A stretch of 64,000 nucleotides of DNA from UBA1181 sp963654355 (GTDB lineage: Bacteria > Bacteroidota > Bacteroidia > Bacteroidales > Paludibacteraceae), in contig CAVKBM010000002.1 of assembly GCA_963654355.1 (NCBI GenBank), forward strand, positions 62,001-126,000, read 5' to 3'. Of the stretch, positions 43,108 through 51,565 are shown one piece after another. Each line of letters starts with the position of its first letter. Position 1 is the first letter of the stretch. Under the pieces are notes generated by a model. That model made no database searches. It was given only the letters and a program-made list of their open reading frames with translations, and was not told the origin of the DNA. A program made the position numbers and the translations under genes.

Positions 43108-43611
43108 TTATTTCACCTTGCCGACTTCCTTCAACTTCCGAAAGTCTAATTCAAAATTAGGGGTGAAAACATTCTTTCCAAGATTTGCTTCTATGTCTGT
43201 GATTTTCCAAAATCTTCCGTCTACCACCTCAGAATGGTCGGGCTGAGGTTCTTCGTCTAAGACAATCGAATGAACGTAAATCATCTCACGCTCGACAGGA
43301 CTCTCCCAAATATAGTTGAAAAGTCGCTCTGGTTCAATATCTCGCAATCCGAGTTCTTCCATCGCCTCTCGGTGGAGTGCAATCTCGACACTCTCGCCAA
43401 AGTCGATGTGTCCGCCCACCGCCGTGTCCCATTTGCCTGGTTGGATATCCTTCCAGTCAGCTCTCTTCTGCAAATAAAGGTCGCCATTAGAATTGAAGAC
43501 ATGTAAGTGAACGGCTGCGTGTAGAATCTTAGAACCACTGTGGCACTCTTTGCGAGTGGCTTTTCCTATCACGTTTCCATCTTCGTCTATCACAGGGAAA
43601 AACTCATCCAT
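43108..43611 (-). CDS. NUDIX hydrolase
   Basis: This 167-aa protein carries a complete Nudix box in GHIDFGESVEIALHREAMEELGL (about 67-89), which binds the metal-pyrophosphate of nucleoside-diphosphate substrates. The N-terminal FPVIDEDGNVIGKATRKECH and HLHVFNSNGDLYLQKR recall the IDI1/YfcD branch, but isopentenyl-isomerase activity cannot be claimed. It follows hisF by 22 bases and is last in the thrC-hisH-hisF series. Confidence 0.9.
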   Translation of the reverse strand: MDEFFPVIDEDGNVIGKATRKECHSGSKILHAAVHLHVFNSNGDLYLQKRADWKDIQPGKWDTAVGGHIDFGESVEIALHREAMEELGLRDIEPERLFNYIWESPVEREMIYVHSIVLDEEPQPDHSEVVDGRFWKITDIEANLGKNVFTPNFELDFRKLKEVGKVK

Positions 43612-43633
43612 CTCCGTTCAATTTATTATTCAA

Positions 43634-44395
43634 TTACACAATTCGCATCGGTATGCCTTCGTCCTTCAAATATTTTTTTAAATCAGGAATGGAAATCTCG
43701 TGGAAATGGAAAATTGACGCTGCCAACGCTGCATCTGCCTTCCCTTTCTCAAAGACATCTTTGAAATGTTCCATTTTTCCAGCACCACCCGACGCAATAA
43801 CAGGGATAGAAAGCGACTCGGACAAAACAGCAAGTGCCTCGTTAGCAAAACCTTGTTTCACGCCATCGTGATTCATACTTGTAAACAGTATTTCTCCTGC
43901 ACCTCTTTCTTGTGCCTCTTTCGCCCAAGAGAAAAGCTTCTTATCCGTTGGCACTCGACCTCCATTCAAGTAGCACGTCCACTCGCCACTCTCGTCCAAC
44001 TTAGCATCAATGGCAACCGTGCAAACTTGAGAACCGAAATTCTTAGCTACCTCTGTAATCAAATCTGGATTTTTTATAGATGCAGAGTTAATAGATACCT
44101 TATCGGCACCCGCACTCAATAGGCGATCAACATCGGACAACTCGTGGATTCCACCGCCCACAGTAAAAGGAATGCTGATGTTCTCTGCAATCCTTTTCAC
44201 TAAATCCACAAAGGTTTTTCTACCTTCGTGCGATGCCGTAATGTCTAAAAACACCAATTCATCTGCACCCTGCCTGCTATACTCTGCACCCAACTCAACC
44301 GGATCACCCACATTGCGGATGTTCACGAAATTGATGCCTTTCACCGTCTGCCCATCTTTGATGTCCAAACAAGGTATGATTCGCTTTGCTAACAT
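43634..44395 (-). CDS. hisF: Imidazole glycerol phosphate synthase cyclase subunit
   Basis: This 253-aa (beta/alpha)8 barrel uses ammonia from HisH to turn PRFAR into imidazole glycerol phosphate plus AICAR in histidine synthesis. Catalytic aspartates are visible in IPCLDIKDG (Asp11) and VAIDAK (about Asp130), and the phosphate-binding glycine loops FTVGGGI and IASGGAG are intact. It starts 10 bases after hisH. The usual hisA between or beside these genes is absent, as is hisIE downstream. Confidence 0.95.
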   Translation of the reverse strand: MLAKRIIPCLDIKDGQTVKGINFVNIRNVGDPVELGAEYSRQGADELVFLDITASHEGRKTFVDLVKRIAENISIPFTVGGGIHELSDVDRLLSAGADKVSINSASIKNPDLITEVAKNFGSQVCTVAIDAKLDESGEWTCYLNGGRVPTDKKLFSWAKEAQERGAGEILFTSMNHDGVKQGFANEALAVLSESLSIPVIASGGAGKMEHFKDVFEKGKADAALAASIFHFHEISIPDLKKYLKDEGIPMRIV

Positions 44396-44405
44396 GATCC
44401 TACAC

Positions 44406-45005
44406 TTATAAGTTTAAGAAATTACGGAGAACTATTTCGCCCATTGCTCCACTCTTCTCGGGGTGAAACTGCACTGCGTAAAAATTATCCTTGCGCAATG
44501 CCGCACTGTAGGGGTGTATGTAGTTGGTCTGTGCGATTGTCTCCTCTCCCAACGTCGCATAATAACTATGCACATAGTAGAAATAGGCTTCCTCTGGCAG
44601 ACCTACGAAAAGAGGAGATTCCCGATTTGTTACCGTGTTCCAACCCATGTGCGGGACCTTGACGTTCGGTTGTGCAGGTGCAAAACGCTTTACCTGCTCG
44701 GGGAATATCCCCAAACAATGGACAAACCCAGAAGCCGCCTCCTCAGAAGACTGGCACATCAACTGCATGCCGATGCAGATACCCAACGTCGGCTGTTTTA
44801 ACGACTTAATCACCTCATCCAACTTGTGTTCTTTGAGATAATCCATTGTCGTCTCCGCCTCACCGACACCTGGAAAAATCACCTTGTCGGCAGACTGTAT
44901 TTTGGCAACATCTCCCGTTATCTCAGCCTCAACGCCTAAACGACGCAAAGCATAATCTACCGAGAAAATATTACCTGCATTGTATTTTATGATCACAACT
45001 TTCAT
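44406..45005 (-). CDS. hisH: Imidazole glycerol phosphate synthase glutamine amidotransferase subunit
   Basis: This 199-aa class I glutaminase feeds ammonia to HisF. The nucleophile cysteine lies in LGICIGMQLM (about 79), and the His-Glu pair in VQFHPEKSG near the C-terminus completes the triad. The N-terminal VVIIKYNAGNIFSVDYAL is typical. The complete partner hisF follows at once, so the pair should form a working synthase. It begins 26 bases after the thrC stop. Confidence 0.95.
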   Translation of the reverse strand: MKVVIIKYNAGNIFSVDYALRRLGVEAEITGDVAKIQSADKVIFPGVGEAETTMDYLKEHKLDEVIKSLKQPTLGICIGMQLMCQSSEEAASGFVHCLGIFPEQVKRFAPAQPNVKVPHMGWNTVTNRESPLFVGLPEEAYFYYVHSYYATLGEETIAQTNYIHPYSAALRKDNFYAVQFHPEKSGAMGEIVLRNFLNL

Positions 45006-45031
45006 TACTCTGACATCTTTGTTCTATCAGA

Positions 45032-46333
45032 CTACTGTTTCATAAGGAAAGATTTGAAATCCGCAAAATCTTTCGTCATCGCGATACTCTTCTTCTCTCC
45101 CTTCATAAAGGCTTGCAACTTAACAGGAATCTCCACTTTGTCGCCAATAATCTTCTCGACCGTATCCTTGAATTTCGCAGGATGAGCCGTTTCCAAAAAG
45201 ATGCCAACTTCATCGGGCTGTAAGAACTCAGATAGAGCTCGATAGCCCACCGCACCATGAGGATCCAAGAGATAATGATTCTTTCTATAACAATCACGCA
45301 GTGTTTCGCTAATCTGCTCGTCGTTATAGGTGCAACCAGAAATCTCAGCAGCAATCGCATCGTGAGAATTTCCGTAAAGGTCTAAAATACGAGCAAAATT
45401 ACTTGGGTCTCCCACATCCATTGCATTGGCAATCGTTTGGATAGATGGCTTTGGTGAATAGGTCTCCGTCTTCAAATACTGATAGAAAATATCATTGCGG
45501 TTGTTAGCTGCGATAAACCTCTTCACAGGCAACCCCATTTTCTTACCAAAGAGACCCGCCGTGATGTTTCCAAAGTTTCCTGAGGGAACGCAAACGACAA
45601 TGTTCTTGTCCACACCTTTCTTCTGCAACTGAGCCACAGCGTAGAAATAGTAGAAAGCCTGAGGCAAGAAACGAGCTACGTTGATGGAATTGGCAGAAGT
45701 CAATTTCAAACGTGCATTGAGATCCGCATCCATAAAAGCAGACTTCACCAACGCCTGACAATCGTCGAACACGCCGTCTACTTCCAAAGCAGTAATGTTT
45801 TGACCTAAGGTAGTGAACTGACATTCCTGAATCGGACTCACTTTGCCTTTAGGATAGAGAACAAAAACACGAATGCCATTCACGCCCAAGAATCCGTTGG
45901 CGACCGCAGATCCCGTATCTCCAGAAGTCGCAACTAAAACATTGACCTCCTTCTGCCCCTCCTTTTTGATGAAATAGCCCAACAAACGAGACATAAAGCG
46001 AGCCCCCACATCCTTGAACGCCAAAGTAGGACCGTGGAACAACTCCAAACTGTAGATATTATCATTGACATGCACCAAAGGCACATCAAAACTCAACGTG
46101 TCATAAACTATCTCCTTCAACGAGGCTGCGTCAACATCCTCACCAAAGAAAGCATCTGCCACCGTATAGGCGATTTCCTGAAATGAAAGGTCTTTCATCT
46201 TCTCAAAGAAATCAGCAGGAAGTTGTTTGATTACCTCAGGCATATACAAACCACGATCGGAGGCCAACCCTTTGACAACTGCTTCCTGCAACGAGGCACG
46301 CGCAGCCTTCTTATTGGTGCTATAGTACATCAT
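45032..46333 (-). CDS. thrC: Threonine synthase
   Basis: This is a 433-aa pyridoxal-phosphate enzyme that converts O-phosphohomoserine to threonine. The cofactor lysine lies in GPTLAFKDVGARFM (about 107), and the phosphate-binding loop is SGDTGSAV with CVPSGNFGNITAG further on. The N-terminal MYYSTNKKAARASL...SDRGLYMPE is the family signature. The start at 46333 (or the next codon, 46330) is chosen because the -7 box at 46368-46375 excludes longer in-frame starts. It leads a thrC-hisH-hisF-nudix series. Confidence 0.95.
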   Translation of the reverse strand: MMYYSTNKKAARASLQEAVVKGLASDRGLYMPEVIKQLPADFFEKMKDLSFQEIAYTVADAFFGEDVDAASLKEIVYDTLSFDVPLVHVNDNIYSLELFHGPTLAFKDVGARFMSRLLGYFIKKEGQKEVNVLVATSGDTGSAVANGFLGVNGIRVFVLYPKGKVSPIQECQFTTLGQNITALEVDGVFDDCQALVKSAFMDADLNARLKLTSANSINVARFLPQAFYYFYAVAQLQKKGVDKNIVVCVPSGNFGNITAGLFGKKMGLPVKRFIAANNRNDIFYQYLKTETYSPKPSIQTIANAMDVGDPSNFARILDLYGNSHDAIAAEISGCTYNDEQISETLRDCYRKNHYLLDPHGAVGYRALSEFLQPDEVGIFLETAHPAKFKDTVEKIIGDKVEIPVKLQAFMKGEKKSIAMTKDFADFKSFLMKQ

Positions 46334-46367
46334 AATTTTCGTACACTTTATGGTTTTCTGAACTGCG

Positions 46368-46375
46368 CAAAGATA
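46368..46375 (-). promoter_or_regulatory. -7 box (TATCTTTG, minus strand) for thrC
   Basis: Plus-strand CAAAGATA reads TATCTTTG toward thrC. It gives a leader of about 30 bases and fixes the gene start downstream of the longest reading frame. Confidence 0.6.
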
Positions 46376-46594
46376 CAACAAAATTTCGCATTTCATCCTT
46401 ACCATATCTGTGTTGTCATAAATCACGCAAGCAATTTTGTTGAGGTTCTCAATAAACGATTTTTTTAAAGAACCAAATTTTTTTTACTCCTAACAAATTG
46501 TAAAGAAGATTTGTTTTTTATTCATTTGCATTCTGAATATTAGGTTAGAAGTTTTAACCTTGATTGATTGGAGAAATATTCTAAAATTTTAAAA

Positions 46595-47017
46595 ATGATA
46601 AAAAAGATTTTAGCAATTTCCGGGAAGCCCGGACTATTTGAGTTAGTATCTCAAGGCAAAAACATGCTTATCGTCGCATCTTTAAAAGATGGCAAGAAAC
46701 AACCCGCCTACACAAGCGAGAAAATTCTTTCATTAGGCGATATTGCAATGTACACAAACGGAGGAGAAGTGCCTTTGGCTGAGGTTCTCCTCTCTATAAA
46801 AGAGAAACAAAATGGAGCAACTGTCGCAATCGACACAAAGAAAGCAAGTGGTGCCGAATTGTCTGATTTCTTGGCTTCTGTATTGCCAGATTTTGACAGG
46901 GACAGAGTTTACGCATCAGACATCAAGAAACTGATCAACTGGTATAACATTCTGATTGAGTCCAACCACGCTGATTTTGAAAATGATGTTAAGCCTGCGG
47001 AAAAAGCCGAAGCATAG
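46595..47017 (+). CDS. DUF5606 domain protein
   Basis: This is a 140-aa soluble protein of a family conserved across Bacteroidota (DUF5606) without known function. The N-terminal KKILAISGKPGLFELVSQGKN is the hallmark, followed by SLGDIAMYTNGGEVPLAEVL and DRVYASDIKKLINWYNIL. The ATG at 46595 is preferred over an upstream TTG-type start at 46568 because family similarity begins there. It is a single gene ending in a terminator. Upstream an imperfect inverted repeat (AGGTTA...TAACCT, about 46541-46559) might be a regulator site. Confidence 0.85.
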   Translation: MIKKILAISGKPGLFELVSQGKNMLIVASLKDGKKQPAYTSEKILSLGDIAMYTNGGEVPLAEVLLSIKEKQNGATVAIDTKKASGAELSDFLASVLPDFDRDRVYASDIKKLINWYNILIESNHADFENDVKPAEKAEA

Positions 47018-47057
47018 TCTTCGCTGTTGAACGCTCATACAACAGAATATATAAGAG

Positions 47058-47083
47058 AGGACGTCCGTTGCGACGTCCTTTTT
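47058..47083 (+). terminator. Rho-independent terminator after the DUF5606 gene
   Basis: An 8-bp GC-rich stem (AGGACGTC at 47058-47065 and GACGTCCT at 47072-47079) with a 6-base loop and T-run. Confidence 0.82.
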
Positions 47084-47125
47084 CATTGCTGTTTTTGTAT
47101 CATTGCGAATCAACTATCTTTTTCT

Positions 47126-47133
47126 TACCTTTG
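47126..47133 (+). promoter_or_regulatory. -7 box (TACCTTTG) for the membrane glycosyltransferase gene
   Basis: TACCTTTG fits TAnnTTTG and lies 26 bases before the ATG at 47160. It rules out the upstream in-frame start at 47103. Confidence 0.6.
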
Positions 47134-47159
47134 TTTGCATAGTAGCGTTTGTACCCATC

Positions 47160-48389
47160 ATGCAGAAAAAGACATTATTCCTCGTCGTAGTCACTTTCAT
47201 CGTTGCGCAATTCGTCATCTTAATAGTATTCGGCTATACACCACACCCAGACAGCCAGGACTATCTTAGATACGCCAAAGACGCAATAAGCGATGGAGCG
47301 TTCTACCCGACAAAAGAAGGGCTCTATACCCTTCCTTTTTTATGGAATGTGGGGGCTATTAACGCCGTTGCATTGTCATTAAAGATTTTCGGTTCAGAAA
47401 TACCATTGATGTTGCTCTATTCCCTACTAAAAGGGCTTTCACTACTTTTCGTCTACCTTCTCACAAAATCATGGTTTAATGACAAAATTGCTTGTATTGC
47501 CACAGTCATTTATCTGCTCTACCCCGCCAATTACGGAGAGGGGACATCAATGTTGAGCGAAGTGCCTTTCACATTCCTCGTTCTTGCAGGATTATTTGCC
47601 TGCCAAAAGAAAAAATTCATATTGGGCGGAATCCTAATGGGTTTTGCGGACTATATGCGACCAGTCGCCATCATCTTTATCATTGCTTACATATTTAGCA
47701 ATATCAAAGACTACAAACATAATTTTAAAATAATTACTGCTTATGTAGCGTTTATATCCTGCATCGGCTTCTACAACTATGCCACAAGGGGAGAATTTTT
47801 CTATAAGGCAAAAACAGGCTGGATGTGTATGGCGCAATATCATTGGAAGGAAGGTGCAGACCAAAGTGGACTATTAGCGGCAGAGAAAGTTACCGAAAAC
47901 AACAGCCTCACCTATACAGAGAAAGATAAAGTATGGCGAAACATGTTCTTTGATTGGCTGAAAGATCATAAAGCGGACTATTTCAAGCAAATACCGTTGA
48001 AAATCATTCGCACCTACGTTTCTGACAATGTGAACCTTTGCGCATTCCTACCAGAATCAGAAAAAAACAAAGACTATATGTATGAAAGTCTATCAATGAG
48101 CGGCCTGAAAGACGATTTTCCAAACTACACAGGCGTTCAATGGCTCACCATTTACAACCTCCTATTCTATTATGCAATGATGTTACTGTTTTTGTTTAGT
48201 ATCAAGGAAATTAAGGTGATACCTATTCCATGGACAATCTTTCTCTTCGGGACAATCTTCATCGCAACAGTAGGCCATGGAGAAGCGCGATTTCATCAGC
48301 CTTTCATGCCCTTCATCATTATCGCAGTAGCATATAAGGTTTCTCGATTATTCGAAACACCTTACACTCCAAAATCTAACGTCAACTGA
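47160..48389 (+). CDS. Membrane glycosyltransferase, family 39/ArnT-like
   Basis: This 409-aa protein has about ten hydrophobic helices. The first large loop has HPDSQDYLRYAKDAI, the acidic motif that binds the lipid-phosphate sugar donor in the GT39/ArnT/PMT group, followed by a periplasmic C-terminal half. Such enzymes move a sugar from a polyprenyl carrier to protein, lipid A or glycan on the outer face of the inner membrane. The acceptor is unknown. The 3' end overlaps the convergent rnhB by 28 bases. Confidence 0.75.
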   Translation: MQKKTLFLVVVTFIVAQFVILIVFGYTPHPDSQDYLRYAKDAISDGAFYPTKEGLYTLPFLWNVGAINAVALSLKIFGSEIPLMLLYSLLKGLSLLFVYLLTKSWFNDKIACIATVIYLLYPANYGEGTSMLSEVPFTFLVLAGLFACQKKKFILGGILMGFADYMRPVAIIFIIAYIFSNIKDYKHNFKIITAYVAFISCIGFYNYATRGEFFYKAKTGWMCMAQYHWKEGADQSGLLAAEKVTENNSLTYTEKDKVWRNMFFDWLKDHKADYFKQIPLKIIRTYVSDNVNLCAFLPESEKNKDYMYESLSMSGLKDDFPNYTGVQWLTIYNLLFYYAMMLLFLFSIKEIKVIPIPWTIFLFGTIFIATVGHGEARFHQPFMPFIIIAVAYKVSRLFETPYTPKSNVN

Positions 48390-48967
48390 GGGTCTAACAG
48401 AGTGAAAGATCGTCGGTGATACTCGCAGGGCCCCATTTGCCTTATTGCTTCACGGTGTTCCTTTGTCGGATAGCCTTTGTTTTTCTTCCATAAGTATTGG
48501 GGATATTCCATATCTATCTTCGTCATAAAATCATCACGATATGTTTTTGCCAAGACAGAAGCTGCGGCAATTGACATATATTTCCCATCCCCTTTCACAA
48601 CACACTGATAAGGCACATCTTTATAAGGTCTGAACCGATTGCCATCGATGATTAAATGTTGAGGCTTCTTGATCAACTGGTCTACCGCACGGTGCATCGC
48701 TAAAATTGAAGCATTTAAGATATTGATTTCATCAATCTCCTGTGCCGTGCAGATACCAACTCCCCACGAAATGGCATTTTCCTCAATGATAGGTCGAAGG
48801 CTATAGCGTTGTTTCTCAGTCAGTTTCTTTGAATCATTGAGCATTTCATTCTCAAAATCAGCAGGTAACACGACCGCAGCTGCAAAGACTGGTCCCGCAA
48901 GGCAACCACGTCCCGCCTCATCACACCCAGCCTCAACAACTCCTTCCTGCAAAAACGGCAACAACAT
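48362..48967 (-). CDS. rnhB: Ribonuclease HII
   Basis: This 201-aa enzyme cuts the RNA strand of RNA-DNA hybrids and removes single ribonucleotides. The N-terminal EAGCDEAGRGCLAGPVFAAA with the DEAGRG catalytic motif, the DSKKLTEKQR segment, LIIDGN and AAASVLAKTYRD are all present. It starts 12 bases after recN and ends the six-gene cluster. Confidence 0.95.
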   Translation of the reverse strand: MLLPFLQEGVVEAGCDEAGRGCLAGPVFAAAVVLPADFENEMLNDSKKLTEKQRYSLRPIIEENAISWGVGICTAQEIDEINILNASILAMHRAVDQLIKKPQHLIIDGNRFRPYKDVPYQCVVKGDGKYMSIAAASVLAKTYRDDFMTKIDMEYPQYLWKKNKGYPTKEHREAIRQMGPCEYHRRSFTLLDPQLTLDFGV

Positions 48968-48979
48968 TTTCGTTTTCTT

Positions 48980-50641
48980 CTATAGTTTAACACCCATCAA
49001 AACACGAGCATTTTCTAAAGCCGCTTCCGTCAAATTAGCACCACTCAACATGTGGGCAATCTCCTCTACACGTTGCTCCATCGACAGTTGGATGATGTGC
49101 GACACAGTGCTATCTGCGTCGTCCTCCTTATAGACCTTGTAGTGGGTGGAACATTTCGCTGCTATCTGAGGAAGATGAGTAATGCTAACCACCTGCATGT
49201 ACTCGCCCATACTCTTCATCAACTCGCCCATACGATCTGCCACCTCTCCTGAAACACCTGTATCAATCTCATCCAAAATAATGGTCGGTAGGTTCTCTTT
49301 CTTTGAAAGGATTGACTTTAGAGCCAACATGACACGCGACAACTCACCTCCCGAAGCAACAGAAGCAATCGGCTGCAAAACGCCATTTTTATTAGCGGCA
49401 AAAACAAAGGTAATCTTATCTCTCCCCTTTGCTGTGAAATTTTCCATTGGTTCTATCTGCACTTCAAACTTCGCATTGCCCATACCTAAGTTGTGAAGAA
49501 TGTCTGAAACAGCAATGCCAAACTCGCCACTCGCCTTCTCACGGCAATCGGTAACGACATTCGCAGCTTCAGTCAGTTCACCTTTCAACTTCGCAATATT
49601 CTGTTCTATTTCGGATATCATCTCTTCAGACGACCCCAACTTATTGAATTCCTCTTCAAATTGCTTCTTCACAGCCAATAGTGAGTGTAGATTGTCTACT
49701 TTATGTTTCTTCTCTAATGTATAAATCAAATCCAAACGAGCATTGACAAACTCTATGCGCTGAGGGTCGACCGCAACATCCGCCAACTTCGTCTCAACCT
49801 CGCGGGCAATCTCTTTCAGTTCGATCATTGCTCCGTTCATCCGTTCCGACCATCCTCCTAAATCGTTGTAAACAGACGAAAGTCCAGACATCTTATCTTG
49901 TATTTCTTTAAGTATGCCACAGATGGACTCCTCTTTATCCGAAAGATGCCATTGAGCCTGCTCCAAAACTTCTTTCAACTCCGATGTGTGAGATAGTTGG
50001 TCTAATTCCGCTTCAAAATCCACTTGTTCATTTTCAGTGAAATTTGCATCCTGAAGTTGCTTCAGTTGGAACTCAAGATAGTCTTTGTTGGCATTCTGTT
50101 CCACAACTAATTTCTTCAGATCTGTTAACTTTTTCTGCTCTGCAACATATCGCTTATAGATCGTTTCATAGGAATCCAACGCAGGGTTCGTTCCTGCGAC
50201 GGCATCCAAGACATGCATTTGAAAATTGTCCTGACTCAACAACAAAGTAGCATGTTGCGAGTGGATATCTATCAGAAAAGACGTCAAATCTTTCAAGACA
50301 CTCAAGGGCGCAGGCGTATCATTAATGAATGCACGAGATTTTCCATTAGGCGCAATCTCCCTTCGTATCAGACAACAGTCGTCATACTCCAACTCATTTT
50401 CTTCAAAGAACGATTTTAAATCATAATTGGAAACATCAAACTCAGCTTCAACAACACATTTCTTATCTGGGTCTTTCAACACCTTCACGTCGGCACGATT
50501 TCCTTGGATTAGGCCAAAAGCCCCGAGGAGAATGGACTTTCCTGAACCCGTCTCACCCGTGATGACAGAGAAGCCTCTATTCCACAAAACCTCCGTCTTA
50601 TCTATCAATGCATAATTTTCAACAGAAAGTGATTTTAACAT
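48980..50641 (-). CDS. recN: DNA repair protein RecN
   Basis: This is a 553-aa SMC-like ATPase acting in double-strand break repair. The N-terminal P-loop ITGETGSGKSILLGA (about 28-42) and the C-terminal ATPase half with SVASGGELSRVMLALK and ILDEIDTGVSG flank a long coiled coil (about 160-370). Length is standard. The gene lies between porD and rnhB, consistent with the coaBC-porD-recN order that I recall from other Bacteroidota. Confidence 0.95.
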   Translation of the reverse strand: MLKSLSVENYALIDKTEVLWNRGFSVITGETGSGKSILLGAFGLIQGNRADVKVLKDPDKKCVVEAEFDVSNYDLKSFFEENELEYDDCCLIRREIAPNGKSRAFINDTPAPLSVLKDLTSFLIDIHSQHATLLLSQDNFQMHVLDAVAGTNPALDSYETIYKRYVAEQKKLTDLKKLVVEQNANKDYLEFQLKQLQDANFTENEQVDFEAELDQLSHTSELKEVLEQAQWHLSDKEESICGILKEIQDKMSGLSSVYNDLGGWSERMNGAMIELKEIAREVETKLADVAVDPQRIEFVNARLDLIYTLEKKHKVDNLHSLLAVKKQFEEEFNKLGSSEEMISEIEQNIAKLKGELTEAANVVTDCREKASGEFGIAVSDILHNLGMGNAKFEVQIEPMENFTAKGRDKITFVFAANKNGVLQPIASVASGGELSRVMLALKSILSKKENLPTIILDEIDTGVSGEVADRMGELMKSMGEYMQVVSITHLPQIAAKCSTHYKVYKEDDADSTVSHIIQLSMEQRVEEIAHMLSGANLTEAALENARVLMGVKL

Positions 50642-50674
50642 ATTAGAGTTTTCTTTTTGTAGTATGATAAGAAA

Positions 50675-51565
50675 TTAATTGAGCAACTCCGAAAACTTGT
50701 TGGATTGCGTTGGAAGTATGCTCAAAAGTATATCGTAAAGTTCCTTTTTTTCTTTTGAAGTAGCAGGGGCGAACATATCCAAAAGTTCATTCATCTTCGT
50801 CTCAACAAACAACTGCAGAGCCACGGAATAAGGCACTGCACGATTCATTTCCCTCAAATAGGGAAGATTGTTGTAAATGTTAGTACGTCCCTTCTCCGTA
50901 CTATTCACCATCTCGTCCAAGCCAAAGCGATGATACTCATAATTGACATCCCTCAGTTTTTTTAATCTGTCATCTAAGTAGTTGCTCACCAACGCATAAC
51001 GATTCCTATCACTGTCAAAAGCCTTCCAACCCGAATCATCAGATCCTTGTGCCAACGATACAATCAACTCTGCTTTCTCAAAATATTTTTGTCCACCATA
51101 GCGACTGAACGTATCATAGTTGATTCCACAAATTATGTTGACATAGAAAGCGACAATAGACATCAAATTAGACTCGTAAGTATTGTCTTCAAACTCTAAA
51201 CGTTGATATTGCGTGTAGTTGAATTTTAGATTCTTGTCCATAAAATTGAAGATGCTGGTGGTGTAGCCCGAATTATAAACGGGACGACTCCCCTGCACCT
51301 GCAATGTTCCAGAGTACGACTCCCCTGCAACACTCGAGATTGTGAAGACAAACGAAATTTCCATTCGCTCCTCTTCGGTGAACGTTCCGTCAGTCCACTT
51401 GCGAGAGTTGACAAACTCAGTCAGGTCATTACTCAGCTCATTGTAAATATCCTTGTTCGTTCCTTCAATCTGTTCCGTATTAAAGGAGATGTTGCACTTC
51501 ACGTCTTGCGACATTAAAGCAAACGTAGTGGCAACACATAACAACGTGAGAATCAGTTTCTTCAT
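50675..51565 (-). CDS. porD: PorD (DUF4835), type IX secretion accessory protein
   Basis: This 296-aa exported protein has a signal peptide (MKKLILTLLCVATTFALMSQ, cleavage near 19). The body contains DVKCNISFNTEQIEGTNKDI and ISFVFTISSVAGESYSGTLQVQ, then YESNLMSIVAFYVNIICGINYDTFS and the WKAFDSDRNRYALVSNYLD segment, all characteristic of DUF4835. The P. gingivalis member, PorD, is needed for T9SS function, though its exact role is unclear. The start ATG directly abuts the coaBC stop (zero gap), so translation is probably coupled. Together with porE and sprA it indicates a T9SS. Confidence 0.88.
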   Translation of the reverse strand: MKKLILTLLCVATTFALMSQDVKCNISFNTEQIEGTNKDIYNELSNDLTEFVNSRKWTDGTFTEEERMEISFVFTISSVAGESYSGTLQVQGSRPVYNSGYTTSIFNFMDKNLKFNYTQYQRLEFEDNTYESNLMSIVAFYVNIICGINYDTFSRYGGQKYFEKAELIVSLAQGSDDSGWKAFDSDRNRYALVSNYLDDRLKKLRDVNYEYHRFGLDEMVNSTEKGRTNIYNNLPYLREMNRAVPYSVALQLFVETKMNELLDMFAPATSKEKKELYDILLSILPTQSNKFSELLN

